Positions 1-12,455 of a stretch of 64,000 bases of DNA are shown piece by piece. Within the stretch, counting starts at the first letter, position 1; each line of letters opens with the position of its first letter. Where the stretch lies: positions 86,852,846 through 86,916,845 of the forward strand of contig OY978526.1 in assembly GCA_963854835.1 (NCBI GenBank), read 5' to 3'. The notes below the pieces were generated by a model that searched no databases, was not told the origin of the DNA, and saw only the letters and a program-made list of their open reading frames with translations. The DNA is from Megamerina dolium. Taxonomy: Eukaryota > Arthropoda > Insecta > Diptera > Megamerinidae. The translations under genes were made by a program, and so were the position numbers.

Positions 1-1230
1 AAATCTTAAATATTAAGAATCAGAAACAACAGAAATGGAAGATAAGCTATTCTATTATTCACGTTCCACTGGGTGTTTGTGATTTTTCGCAGGATTTTTG
101 ATTATTTCCGTTGCATTATTTCGATGTTTATCGTCTTTGCTGTGCCCCAAAGTTGAGAGCCATAAGTCCAGATGTCATTTTAGATTAATAATTTGTATTC
201 AATGCTTAGATTAAAATACTTATCAAGTAGCCAGTTTAACTCGGTTAATTTCATATTTATTTGTTTTGATTTGGCTTCTATATGCTTTTTCCAAGTCAAG
301 CGCCTATCAAGGTGGATTCCCAGATATTTCATCTCTGTATCTTGTTGGATATATATCCCATTGATTCTTACAGGTAGACAGATATCCCTTCTTAGTGTAA
401 AGGTAACGTAAAGGTAACGTGTGCGCATTTGGATTCGTTTATTTTTATTCTCCAAGATGCTACCAAGGTTGGCCAAAGTCGGCCAAGGTAGATGTGAGTG
501 TATGACTGTGCGTTGGCATATCTGATGTGTACATAATGTAAAGCAATGGTCCAAGTATGCGTCCTTGCGGCACATCTGCTTTGATTTTATGTAGGTTTGA
601 TCTATGAGAAGCTTTTATGACCATAAATGGTTCTTACGGTTTTTTAGGTAATTTTGTAAGAGATCGTTGGTATTTGACGGGAGTAATAATTTAATTTTGT
701 CAATAAGAGAGCGGAGCAGTATTTCTTTTTTTCGAAGGCACTTCCTACTTCGGAAACAATACGGTGTACTTGCTCGATTGTACTATGCTATTCGATTGTA
801 CTATGCTATTGATGCTGAGGTATGACTACTGAATTATTAATTGACTTCATTATTTCATTTAGTAGAAGTCTTTCAAATAGTTTTGAAACGATTGCAAGAA
901 GACTAATTGGATCGTATGAGCTTGTTTTTGTTAGATCTTTGTCTGGCTTTGGTATCATAATTATTTGAGATAACTTTCATATTTCAGGAAAATACTGGGT
1001 GCATAGTATGGCGTTAAAAATGAAGAGCAACAGTCTTTTGCCTATAAGTGGTAATTGCTTAATCATACATCCCGTAATTAAGTCATGTCCTGTGGATTTT
1101 TTCATTGAAATGTGCATATGCCTGGTTTAGCTCTGAAGTTGGTTTATTTCTGGAAACGTTATTAAAATTGTTCTGGTATTTGGCATGAATACTTTTTCCA
1201 AGTGGTTCGCAAAAGCCAATATATAGGATT
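1..1230 (-). pseudogene. Jockey-clade LINE relic, ORF2 reverse transcriptase part, cut by the window edge
   Basis: Read on the minus strand, this is a decayed copy of a jockey-type ORF2. A 131-codon open stretch at 180-575 contains the post-RT motif YLGIHLDRRLTWKKHIEAK, nearly identical to the same motif in the full-length LINE at 15166-19695. Around 120-180 the frame reads like the family's TYGIQFWGTA block. At 1195-1230 it reads FANHL, which lies before the RT domain in the intact copy. So the fragment runs from just upstream of RT to the post-RT region, with its 3' end lying outside the window. Stops and frameshifts are frequent (for example through the RT fingers at 850-980), so it cannot encode a working RT. 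A host gene is excluded by the RT homology. Clade assignment is confident. Confidence 0.85.
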
Positions 1231-2097
1231 ATTTTGATTAACTTCATAAAATTTAACCAAACTAAAAGATTTGCTAGTAGTAGCCTTTTTGGTGATATGT
1301 TTTAATGATTTATATTTTTATTGAGTTGATGAAAATTCGCAAAAAAGCAAATATTTTTTATTATAAACTTGTATGCATTCCTTTCCGGCGTGGCATAAAT
1401 TTAACCCCAAATTTAACAGCTTATATCCATCATCCTTTGTACGTATATATGGACATAGTATTTATGTGAATTTTTACTGCTTAAATAAGCGTGCTTATGT
1501 ATACATATTATGAAAGTATATAAAAAATATGAAGAAAAATGTAAGCAAAACAAAAAAAAAATTAATTTCCTAAATATAATTAAAAATTAAGAAAAAACTT
1601 TATTAATATTTTCATATAAGCAAACAACAAAATTTTTGAATACACAAAGTATAGCAGAGGAGCAACCGACACTGTAGTCGGTTGGGATTTGTGTCATGAT
1701 GATGTTTTTTTTATGCTTACTTAAAAAGTAATTAAAAGTAAGTGCTGGCTGTACCATTTTTGAAATATGTAATTGTATCATACACGCGCCCATCATGCAT
1801 GTATGTAAGCATGTCTAGTATAAAATGAACAAAATTGTTTAAATCTATCATTTTAAAATGAGAGACAAAAGCTAAATATTAAAAGAAAATAAATCTATCA
1901 TCATTTTGTTTGCAAAAACACACATTGAGAAAATGTGTGCTGTGTTCTTTAGCTATTGTTATTTGTTTATTTTCCATGACATGCCATCAAATCCTCAAAA
2001 TATTATATCATAATTAATATTATATTTTCGTAAGAAAAATTGTTGCATCACTCAGCAAAAAATATGAATCGTTCTGATACAATAAAATTGCCTGGTG
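1231..2097. other. AT-rich stretch without recognisable gene
   Basis: I see only AT-rich sequence with poly(A) runs. The 69-codon open frame at 1587-1796 (minus) has no motif I recognise and is treated as chance. The last bases before the SINE show no clear target-site duplication. Confidence 0.6.
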
Positions 2098-2380
2098 GGT
2101 ACCGTAGCTCAGTGGTTAGTGTGTTGGCCTTCTGATCTGTAGGCCGTGGGTTCAATCCCCGGCTGAACCATAACAAAATTTAATATCGAAAAGATTTTTC
2201 TTTCGAACGGTACCCATATGTCGTCAAGAATTAGTAATTTTTCCGGCAGCAACAATTTGCCTAAAATGCTTCTTAAAAGAGCACTGTGACAAAGCTAAGT
2301 TACAGTGATGTCACAAGGGTTCTGCCGTTCGAAACCGGCTAATATAAGTAGCTCCTTTCTAGTGCCATCCAAATTTAATA
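2098..2380 (+). repeat. tRNA-derived SINE, copy 1 (3' part diverged or missing)
   Basis: The left end is a tRNA-like head with an A-box-like TAGCTCAGTGGTTAG and a B box GGTTCAATCCC, the internal RNA polymerase III promoter arrangement of tRNA-derived SINEs. The body then matches the other copies here: 'CGAAAAGATTTTTCTTTCGAA', the GTGATGTCACAAG block and the CCGTTCG..ACCGGCTAA block. Homology to the copy at 39040 stops near 2380, and the usual 3' segment (CTCGGCCAATGAGCCC.. to GTGCCACAT) is absent. It is therefore 3'-truncated or a different subfamily. It is not a functional tRNA: the anticodon and D stems do not pair properly and a SINE body follows. Confidence 0.85.
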
Positions 2381-2458
2381 CAGCAGCTCGGTGGTATCAC
2401 AACGGTGCTGTCTGGCCTAAGTATGTCCTCTCAGAGAGAGGGCAGCCACTATAACCTA

Positions 2459-3010
2459 CGAGGGCGGTCCCAGATTTACCCGACCTAACAAAGAAAACAA
2501 CAAATTTGGGAAAATTTTTTATTATTTCTCAACATAATCTCCTTTTAGCTCTATACACTTTTCCCAACGATATTCTATAGCTTCGATACTCTGTTTATAG
2601 TATGAATAGTATGAGCCGTCTGCCACAGACTCCACCTCTTCATTGTTTGAAAATCTTCTACCACCAAGCCTTTTTTTTTCAAATTTGGAAATAGCAAATA
2701 ATCCAAAGGAGCTAAATCTGGCAAATAAGATACGTGCTGAAGCAATTCGAGCTTTAACTCATTGATTTTGGCCATCGCAATAGCGGATGTGTGAACTGGT
2801 GTTTTTGTCCTATTATGAGCAAACGCGGTATTCATCTTGCGCACAGCTTTTTCGTCTCCAAATTTTCGGTCAACATACAATCTATAGCACTTTTTGAAAT
2901 GTCTGTAATTTCACCTAGCTCCTCCACCTATATCATCCAATACCATTTTGTCGATTTTCTTAACCGCTTCTGGAGTGGCCACTTCAATTGGTCGACCACT
3001 ACGGTGTTTG
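2459..3010 (-). mobile_element. Mariner-family element, internally deleted and end-truncated
   Basis: The left end (CGAGGGCGGTCCCAGA, next to a TA at 2457-2458) matches the terminal inverted repeat of the complete mariner at 44851-46082. Minus-strand codons in 2575-2880 read VHTSAIAMAKINELKLELLQ and then LPDLAPLDYLLFPNLKK, which is the segment around the third catalytic Asp of a DD34D mariner transposase. At about 2798 the sequence jumps to a segment that lies about 340 bp further on in the 44851 copy, so the middle of the gene with the first two Asp residues is missing. Beyond 3010 the N-terminal part and the second TIR are not found. It is a dead, non-autonomous derivative. Confidence 0.85.
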
Positions 3011-4680
3011 TATTGGCAGCTCGTACCTAGTATCTCAACCGTCTAATAACTCAAAAATAACTAAACGCACTATTGTTCAAATCATTTCTAATCTCATGAA
3101 TATATGTTTATATAACTACAATACATTCAATGTATAGTAACTTATGTATACCAGGACGAATCAAGTTAGTAAGGCGAAAAAAAAACGTGACAAGTCATAT
3201 AGCAAAAAAAAAATTGACCATCCCTAAAGTACTTAAGTACTATACATATATCATGATGAAAACGGAAATATTGGCAATATTATCGCATATGTGTTTAGCT
3301 TCATGTAGCATAATCATAATAACAGATTACAATGTGATCAAAATGGCGGAAATTAAAGAATATATATTATTTATTATATGTATATATATTTTTTGTCAAA
3401 TTTATTTGGAAATTTTTCTCTCTACACCCCTGTACATAACTGAATATAATAGCACACGTTTTTCACTCAATTTATGACTATTATAAAATATGTCTGAATG
3501 TGTGGGTATATGTTATTGATTTTCTATAAATTTATATTTCATATATATCATATATACATATTTACTTAATAAGTTGTCAACCGAATGGATATAAAATATC
3601 TTATTATTCACTCACTTCAATCAAAAATGTAAGCAGCTAACTACTGTGCTGCTGTCATATGGCTGGCTCATATATCCACATGATGGCGCCAAAACAGTCT
3701 ACATTCCTAACAACCTGATATACCAATTAAATATATGTGTATATTTGATTAACGTTATAAAAACATGATAAATATACCAAATTGAATGGCGAATGAATTC
3801 GCAGAATTTACTATTTATTCTATTTGAACACACAGCATGTTGGATTGTATGTATAACTTAATAAATAAACATGTTTACCCGTGTGAATATACTTACTTTT
3901 GTAATTTTCCATTCTTAACAAATTATCCCACTTAATAAAATTCATAAGTAATTTTATTTAATAACTGTCATTTTCTCTGCGTTATTTATTCAATTTGATT
4001 TCACATCAGTTAATTACTTTCCTGCATGACTTACCAATTTATTTTGCCGAAGAGTAAGAAAAAAAACTCTCACTTTTTTTTTGTTATTAATTTTCAACCT
4101 TTATGGTATTTTTATTTATTTGTTTTTGTTTGTTTTGTATTTCACCAAAATAATCGATCACTTTCTATCCTTTGATATGGTCTTCATGTGAAGTGGCTGT
4201 ATTCGAGGTTATAAAAATAATATCGTAAAGTATTTTAAACTCATATTTAAATATGTAAATATTAAATGCTTTGATTTCTGCAGTATGTATGTAACAATAT
4301 AAGTATGTACCTAAGAATATTCTGAAAAAAAAAAATTTTATTCACAAAATTGTTGGAATGTAGTAAATTTAATTGATATTAAAACCTATATGGCCTATGG
4401 GAGAAATTATATCAAATCACGGAAATTTTGAAAAAAAGTACTACTTATTGATGCTACGAAGTCTAGCCGATGTAAGTAAGTAACTCTCAAAAGAATGAAG
4501 TTCGTGAATATTCAGTGTTTCTATTTAATTCTATACACATATGTACATTAAGGTGGATCGCTCCCCATACAAAAAAAAATTAACTTTCAAAATTTCCCTG
4601 CTAGTTTGAAAGATTATATTGAAAGATTTTCAGGATAAAAGACACTTTTTTCTTAACCCTTTTAAAATGGCCAAAATGGT
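3011..4680. other. AT-rich stretch without recognisable gene
   Basis: No domain or RNA gene is visible. The 115-codon open frame at 3130-3477 (plus) is low-complexity (Ile, Lys, Tyr-rich) as expected from AT-rich DNA, and I do not support it as a gene. Confidence 0.55.
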
Positions 4681-4685
4681 TTTTT

Positions 4686-5390
4686 GTATTGCACTGCAAC
4701 CCTAGGTCTATTGTGCACCCCATCATGGACTAGAGTATTTCTCTAAGCCCAGCATCCATAAGGAAGTTTAGTATAGATCCTACCCCAAATGGACTTCAGC
4801 AGATTTTCTGCTATTATAAATTCCCCGAAGATTTTCTCTCTTGTGTGCATAAGTGCTGGGTACGTTCCCAACACATGTTTAGCAGTTTCATTCTCCTCCC
4901 TGCAATGTCGGCAGGTTTCATCCAAGAAGATTCCCAGTTTCGTTAGGTGATAATTCAACCTACAGTGTCCTGTCAATAGTCCCGTGACGATTCTTATATT
5001 ATTCTTGTTTAAACAGATACATTCCTAAAGTCATTTTAGGTTATAGGACCCTAAAAGTGTCTTGGATTGGGACAACCCTTTCTTTCTGATTCTTCACTCC
5101 TTTTAATGAGCATGGGTAAAACTACTTTGCACAGACCACAGAAGGGTGTTGCTTCTCCCTTCCTGGCAATCCTATCCGCTAGCTCGTTGCCTCCAACTCC
5201 AATATGTCCTGGAACCTAAAGAATCCATAATTGGTTATTTTCACAAAGTTTATTCAGCTCGTCAAGACATTCGCACAGCAGTTTTGATATCACCTGTTTA
5301 ATGTTCAGTGCCTTGATACCAGCCTGACTATCTGTCGGTATTACAGTCCTTCTGCAATCCGGTATTAGCGCATGATGTTGAAGTCATCAG
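4686..5390 (-). pseudogene. LINE 3' end with RNase H domain and Cys-rich tail, degraded
   Basis: The minus strand reads through the end of an RNase H-bearing non-LTR retrotransposon. Near 5300-5360 it gives an SDSQAGIKAL-like motif, and near 5160-5230 VPGHIGVGGNELADRIA, the standard RNase H tail motifs. After that, at 4743-4976, it gives TGHCRLNYHLTKLG followed by CRHCREENETAKHVL, the Cys/His tail common to these elements. The DGS start of RNase H and the RT lie outside the preserved part or are eroded. RNase H in these elements helps remove the RNA template during target-primed reverse transcription. The same 3' end pattern (a GCACTGC..CC then CTATTGTGCA) recurs at 60655, so the two are relatives. 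The clade is I- or LOA-like by inference. Confidence 0.8.
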
Positions 5391-6600
5391 TTGTTAATTG
5401 TCGGATTTTTTGAAATTTTGGTATTTTTTTTTATGATCCACTCTAATGTATTGGATGTGTGAATTAGTAACCGATCTTTTTTAGTGCGCACAAATAATTT
5501 ATTTTTAAGTATTCTGTAAAAAAGATGTCATTCAAAGTATTATCCATCAGAAACTATGAAATTTCCCCATATTTTTGGCGTCTCCAAATCCTCGTCTTCA
5601 AACTTTTTCGACTGCCCGGGACGTTATTTGTCTTTAATATCAAAATCATCGTTTTTGAAGCGGTCATGTCGCAATGCATAAGGATCTGTTAATATATACA
5701 ATTATTAACATTGGAATACATATTTTCATTACAAATATTATTAGTATTCATATTGTCACTGCTGCACTTATAGCATTTGCTATAACATTGGAGTTGGTGC
5801 TATTGATGTTGCTACTGCTACTGTTTACATTATTATTGTCCTGAAGTGTGTAGGTCTGAACAAATCTGTCTGTACCACAAAAGCTACAAACAATGAACGA
5901 CAAAAATGATAGTGTATAAAAAGAATAAATTATTTTGATAACACTAATCACCATTACCTACTATATATTTGTTTAATAGAGCAACATTGTATCATAATTT
6001 CCATATCAACATTGCATATAAACATTTTTTGGAGTTCCTCACAAATTCAAGTCAGGCCTATCACCCGACTATCACATGACTACTGTATATAGAAAATGTT
6101 AATATTTTAATGAATTATTTGCAAACAATTTCATTAGGCTGTATTCAAATTGTATGTAATTACAAAAATATATTTATATTGTATAAATTCTTAATCACTA
6201 TAACAACACATGTTACTAATTGCCTTGCAAAATATGTGATCCCTGATAATGACACTTCTAATCTAATTCATTTATTAATTTCATGTTAATTAACCTAATA
6301 AATAATTATGATTATTTATTGGGTTAATTGTGCCTTTAGTTGTGTGCGCTACATATAAAATATGTGCGCGACGATGGTTCAACGCAAATCAGAGCTTTAA
6401 TAATATTTGTCAATTGTATGTAAATTGACATACATATTTAAATGAGATAATGCCATGACAATGGAATTTGAAAAATATGGAAAATAATCATAATATGGGA
6501 ATATAACTACTATCTTCTTATAAATTATATTATTCCAATGTAATAGTTTTTTTTTATCTCGGTCTAATGATTGCATACTATGTTTTTTTTAAATATATTT
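5391..6600. other. AT-rich stretch without recognisable gene
   Basis: No coding or repeat homology is visible. The open frame at 5748-5954 (minus) is Asn/Ser-rich low complexity and is not supported. Confidence 0.55.
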
Positions 6601-6603
6601 TAA

Positions 6604-6919
6604 TATTAGTCACTGGGGGGGATTTTTTATGTGCCGGGTCCCAGATCCAACGCACAACCTCTAACCGAAGAGATTTACGCCACTCACTTCAGCCGCCTCT
6701 CAGCGGGTGACAGGAGGACCCCTATTAATAATGAAGGCGCCATTACATAGTAAGCAGAGCAAGCTACATGACTACCCCTCATTAACAAATAAAGGTATCA
6801 TCACATAGCGCTCAGAACAAACTACATGACAGCCAGTGAGTTGACTTGTGTTGAGTTCAACAAGGATTGCGCTAGCCCCACCCGGTTGAGGCAGTTAGTC
6901 ACGTTATCTTGCGAAAACA
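6604..6919. other. GC-richer segment of unknown origin with a short imperfect duplication
   Basis: This stretch is clearly richer in G and C than its surroundings and ends in the LINE fragment that follows. Within about 6718-6830 a block of 55-58 bp is imperfectly repeated (both halves end ..CTACATGAC). It may be an unrecognised part of a transposon. I assign no function. Confidence 0.4.
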
Positions 6920-7625
6920 TCACCAGACCAAGTCATAACGGCACTATCTTCAACAGAAATGTCATGCTGTTGGCGTATGCCGACGATATTGACATAATCG
7001 GCATGAATACGCGAGCAGTCAGTGCAGCATTCTTCAGTGCAGAGTTGGTATTATGGTGAACGATTACAAGACGAAGTATCTAGTGTCAACAAACAAAGAG
7101 TCCCAGTGTCTTTGACAGCACGTCACTGTTGACAACTACGCTTTTGAAGTAGTAAGGGACTTTGTCTATCTTGGAACCAGCATTAACAGGAGTAATGACG
7201 TCAGCATGGAGATATTGCGAAGGGTCACTCTTGCAAACAGGTGTTACTTTGGGCTAAGTACGCAATTGAGCAATTGAATAACGAAAATTACACTCTAAAA
7301 GTTTCTCATCATGTCTGTTCTTACATTTGGCGCTGAAGCCTGGACAATTTATACCTCGAATGAGCGAATGACTGACTAGGTCATATCGAGCGAATGGAAG
7401 AACACGCTGCAGCTAAGATGGTGTTATATTCGGAACCCGCTGGAAGACGACCAGAAGAGGAAAACCTAACCTCCGGTCGAAAGACCAAGGACTGGAGAAC
7501 CTGACGGCGCTTGGAATTTCTAACTGGAGCCAGCTAGCGAAGAACAGAGATGGATGCCGAAGCATATTATATTCGGCCTAAATCGATATTCGGTTGTTAT
7601 GGCCACATCAGTAAGTAAGTAGGTA
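6920..7625 (+). pseudogene. YADDIDIIG-type LINE (RTE-like) relic with tetranucleotide tail
   Basis: The plus strand reads GTIFNRNVMLLAYADDIDII, the catalytic YADD motif of a non-LTR reverse transcriptase. After a frameshift it continues with a KTKYLVSTNKES-like block, HVTVDNYAFEVV, DFVYLGTSIN and an FGAEAWTI block (the family's LYGAEAW). A deletion then joins this to the 3' end (LTALGISNWSQLAKNRDG in another frame). The element ends at 7605-7625 in a short run of GTAA repeats, and simple-sequence 3' tails are typical of RTE-like LINEs. Stops occur throughout. Relatives of this fragment lie at 21722, 22451, 31696, 41693 and 58020. The RTE-like clade call is inference from motif style and tail. 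Confidence 0.8.
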
Positions 7626-9889
7626 AGAAAAACTCACGAACTTCTGGACTGACTTGATATTTGAAATATTTGAATATATTAAAATATATTAAATATATCT
7701 TTTAATATATTAAATATATTTAATTTTTAATCTATCAAATATTTTAATTGAGGCACATAGTGTAATATATTTTTGGGTTTTATTTATTATTTTTGTTGGT
7801 TTTCCTGCAACATTCTTTATGCTTTATAAAAATATATAAACAAATACATATTTATATTTATTTATGCATACGTAAAAAATGATCACAACCCAGCACAAAC
7901 ATGTGGGCATTTCTATACACATTTGTCTTTGTTTATTTTGTCTTTGATTGTGAGTTTTTAGTGTACTTTTTTGTGCAGATTGTATAACTACTACTATATA
8001 TATGTAGTGTATGTGAGTTTTTGTTTATTATGTTATTATAGCTTTATATATATGCAACATGCAAGGGTCGGTCGTTCACACAAGAAGAGCCTATGGCAAG
8101 TTAGATACACACACAAACATATCATACAATGCATAAAATTATTAAATATGCAAATTATTTTGCTTTCATTGTTTGTTTTGTTGAACCTTATAGGGCATTA
8201 TATATTGTACATACGAGTATATATGATACTTCCTACATGTATGTGTGTGTGCGTACATTCGTAAAACTTTCGCAAACACCACTGCAATTTAGATAGCATG
8301 AACGTGCATGTTGTGCTCCAACAAGCACATTTTCATTCTTCCTTTCATATCTGCATTGTCATAAATATTGTCATTATAAAGACGACTAAGTATACCATTG
8401 CGTATATATAATGCTATACACACACATATACACCTCGATAATTTTTGCTCTTATTTCTTCTTTAATATTTCATCAAATTTTTATTTAGAAAATTCAAATT
8501 TTTTTCTTTTTAATTTTTAAATTGCATAATTAACCTTAGTCTCCTTAATATGTATACACCCATTAGCCTTTGAAAAATTATTCTAAAAAATAATAAAAAT
8601 AAAAAAATGAAACAAAACAACTAAATTCTGTCACTACGTATTTGTGCTAATATGCCAGCAATTATTTGCTCACTCATCATCGTAATTTTTATATATTTGT
8701 AATCATGAGTGAGGACCGGTTTGCCAGTGCAACTTATCTCTGTGGTTGTACAGAAAACACTGCTACAAAGTATCAAAAAAAAAAAAAAAAAACAAAAGCT
8801 TCTTTGAATGGAACAAACCAAATTCAATCCTTATTGTGAATTCATACCTCAATCTTACTCATTCATATTTGTGAACAATATTCCAATGCTCTGCACCAAA
8901 AGCCATTGAGCTGAATAGCGCATGTGTGGAGAGAGCAATCTCTACACATATGGGTAGATAGTAATATAGCAACTAAAAATGAATTCAAATGCACTCACCC
9001 AATGGAGCACAAGACTTCCAATTTTCGAAATAAATTTACATATTTATGAGCATCCATTGTATGCTGGAAAGCAAAACTGAAGGCCGCAACCAATTTTAAG
9101 ATATACCATTTTTATTGAGTACATGCAATGAGAATTGCATTCATCACATATACAAGTATATACCTACCTAAAGAGTACATGGAGAAAAACAACAACAACA
9201 AAAAAAGCTTTTAAAATATCACATCACAAACTCTATTTCGTTTATCTCCAAATTTGAAATTGTTAAACAATTGAAATTAGTCATTTGGTAAAAAAAAACT
9301 TAAAAAACGGCTGCCAATGGTTGAAGATAATTTATTTAGCGTGCGTGCGTGGCGATAATCTACAACGCCTCACTTAAGCATTACGACATTACGAATGAGA
9401 AAGAATAGGGCGAATGAAGTAATATATGATAATTACAAATGAACTGCAACTGACAACATTATGTGTGATAAGTTGATGGATGCAACCGCTGAGTTAATTT
9501 TAAGTGCCTGTCAATTCGATTATCTGATGTTTTACTCACTTCAAATTAGAAAGATTTTTATTTTTCTTTACTTTATTTTTCTTTTTATTTCTATTCATAA
9601 ATTAAAGCAATATGATGTTGATGTATTTAAGGCAAAAATTACTTAAGCAAATGCTTTAAAAATTCTTTGCTTTCAGCACAATTGCAAAACAATAATAATA
9701 ATCGTACGAAAATATGCTTTTCACTAAAAATAAAATTTCATATATACAAAATTCCCAAAAAAAAAAAAAATTATATGAGCCGAGCTCCAGTAGTTCGATC
9801 GCTTTATATGTTCATGCGCAAAGTAGAGAGCGCACTTTTGTATGTTTTGTATTATTATAATTTGGTAAATCTATTCAATTAGTAAGTCT
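7626..9889. other. AT-rich stretch without recognisable gene
   Basis: Only AT-rich DNA, poly(A) runs (for example 8776-8793) and TATA-type simple repeats are seen. Open frames at 7971, 8621, 9461 and 9667 show no motifs and fit chance in AT-rich sequence. Confidence 0.55.
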
Positions 9890-11640
9890 GTTTAGCAACA
9901 ATGCTTCTGGCTTCCTCCTTAGCTAATGGTATGTTAAGGACTCGGTGAATTTGCGAATTTGAAATGTATCACGGAGCGTTTGGTATTATTCGTAGGGTCT
10001 TGGATTGGAATCTTTGCAATATTTTTATATTTGAATTTAAAGTTGTTCCCCATAGTTGGATACCATATGACCAAACCGGTTTCAGAACCCATTTGTAAAG
10101 AATAATTTTATTTTTCAGAGAAAGGTCGGTAATATGTCGGTTTAACAACCAAAACATATTTTTTAGTTGGATACCAAGTGATTTCCTCTTATTGAATATG
10201 TGTGTTTCTTCTATCTAGGTGAATTCCCAGGTATTTTGAAACAGTTAATTGTGGTAATACGATTTTGTTTAGTTTAATTTCCGGACAAGTTCCTTATCTC
10301 AAAAGTAAAAGTGACATGTGTTGAATTGGACTCATTTGCTTTTATACGCCAACGCCTAAGCCATCGAGTCTGGTTTGTAGCATCGAAGAAGCGATTGTTC
10401 AGTTTGTTGATGTATCTAAAATTGCAGTGTCATCTGCATGTGTCGTAGTGAGATATGAGTTCTTATTAATAGTGCATATATGTATATTAGGTATAGTACA
10501 GGGCCCAAAAGGGGCTACCCTGTGGCACTCCAGCTTTTATGTTGTGTAGTGGTGAGATGTCAGATATAAACTTAAAAACATATAAAAGTTAACAGGTAAG
10601 GCCATTTTCAATTTGTAAAGAAGACCACCATGCCAGACGCGATCAAACGATTGTGAAATATTAAAGAACGCTGCCGAGCAATATTCCTTTCGTTCAAATG
10701 CCAAGTGTATTTTTGCTACTATTCTGTGCACCTTTTCGACTGTGCTATCACCTTGCCTGAAGCCAAATTGATAGTTTGGTATAATTTGTTGTGATTCATT
10801 TATTGGTAGAAGGCTGATTGGACAATATGACTTTACATCCTCGCCTGTTGTACCTGGTTTAAGCATCATTTTGACCGCAGTGACTTTCCACTGAGCAGAG
10901 AAGATGTATTTTGTAATTAAGATATGCATCAAAAATTGTATTGCCTGACTTGGCAATTCTTTAAGAATTCTTGCTGAGGTTAGCTCATAGCAAGGTGCCT
11001 TTCGATCTTGCAGACTCGAGATTGTCATATATATTATCATGAGGAATGAACACGTTGTTCAGGTGTTTAGCAATAGGGTATCTTTCTCATCTGTAGTTTT
11101 GGCCCACTTATTATCTGGCTTTCGTAATGGTGGTTTATAATCAGTTGTGTCGCTCAATTTTTTATTTACCTTGCACAGTGAATATTTTGTTATATGAGTA
11201 GGCTCCAAGTTTCGGAGAAAAGATTGTATCGTTTGCTCGTGATAATGATGTAATAGCGATTTTAACTCTTGCTTAATTTTATTTAGACTTGTCGCTTATT
11301 CTTAATCTTTTTGAGAATATCCTTACTATAGCGTATTTGCTTTCCCGTCTAAGGTCTATTGAGTAGAGTGGAGTGTATAGGCAGCATAGGTGCCTTTTGG
11401 ATGCATTGAGTAAAATATTCAACTGTTTCAATTATTTCCTCCTCACTCTTGAGTGACGGTTTTAAAGTGAGTCCAATTTGTACCTCTGTTGCTAAGTTGG
11501 TATTTTTGGTTTGAAAACTGCAGCTTCTTACTTCTGATAATAATGACAAGAGAATGGTCGGAAGAAAGATTTAAACTGCTCTGGTGAGACGCCTATGATA
11601 TATGAAATTGCAAGCCCACAGATATATTTAATCCCTTTCG
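9890..11640 (-). pseudogene. Jockey-clade LINE ORF2 relic (endonuclease end to post-RT)
   Basis: Several minus-strand frames together follow the ORF2 of the intact LINE at 16893-19541. At 11450-11640 the fragments match the end of the endonuclease domain. At 10537-11040 a 167-codon frame carries the RT blocks SYCPISLLP, YQFGFRQGDSTVEKVHRIV and SAAFFNISQSFDRVWHGGL, equivalent to RPISLLP, HQFGFRKQHGTIEQVHRI and SAVFLDITQAFDKVWHDGL. At 9969-10157 the post-RT block PVWSYGIQLWGTT is present. The YADD region is eroded between these pieces. Stops, frameshifts and the loss of ORF1 make it inactive. It is more diverged from the intact copy than a recent offspring would be. Confidence 0.85.
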
Positions 11641-12455
11641 ATGACGTTGTTTCCTTTGAAACTATGGAAATTAAGCATTTAATTAATTATTTAATAAAGC
11701 AAAAAATCTACTTTCATATATATACCATATATATTTAAACTTTTTTTTTGCGTAACAAAGCAGTCAACTTACAGTTTATCAGATTACCATTGTACAATAT
11801 TTATTTTGAAAAAAAAAAAACTCCAATAAGTGCTCCAATACTATTAGCTTTGTTATGTGCATTGCAAAACAAACTGAGCAAAAATTGTGTATTTACTTTA
11901 ATTAAAAATTTGCCCGGAAAATGATGAAATGTGTCAAACATGTATAATAACCGAAACATAAATACAAAATACAAAATACACATCCTGATATTCAACTATA
12001 TGATACCATGTGTACAGATATATGATATGTGTATGTGTATGTATTCAAAAAAAGCAAAGCAACATGACAAAAACATTACCTACTAAAATAGGATATAATA
12101 AAATATGTGACATGACTTTTGCCCGGCGGATGTATTTAACAATTTCAGGGAGTTGTATTGTGTCAACATAATTTTTTTCATCTTTCTTTTTTCAGTTTAA
12201 TTTAAATACATATTTCCTTGTTGGTATTTACCTAATATTCTATGTGGGTGGCTCTGCGTACAAATTTTGTAATTTAAACAAAAGCATTTTTATAAAAATT
12301 ATGCATTCATTTGACTTAAAACCATCACATTTGGTTGCTGATGAAGGCCTACAGTTGATGTTTATTTGTGCACAAAGTTGAAATGTATACCAAATAAATT
12401 TCGATGATGATTCTGTTGTGGTTGTTGATGTTATTTTTATTATTTCGTATTAATT
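11641..12455. other. AT-rich stretch without recognisable gene
   Basis: No coding homology or structured repeat is evident between the LINE relic and the mariner relic. Confidence 0.55.

Noticed and set aside
2098..2170. Possible functional tRNA gene
   Set aside because: The head has A- and B-box-like sequence, but the stems do not pair and the same body follows in four other copies; it is a SINE.
3130..3477. 115-codon plus-strand frame
   Set aside because: Low-complexity composition in AT-rich DNA, no motif, no neighbours of the same kind.
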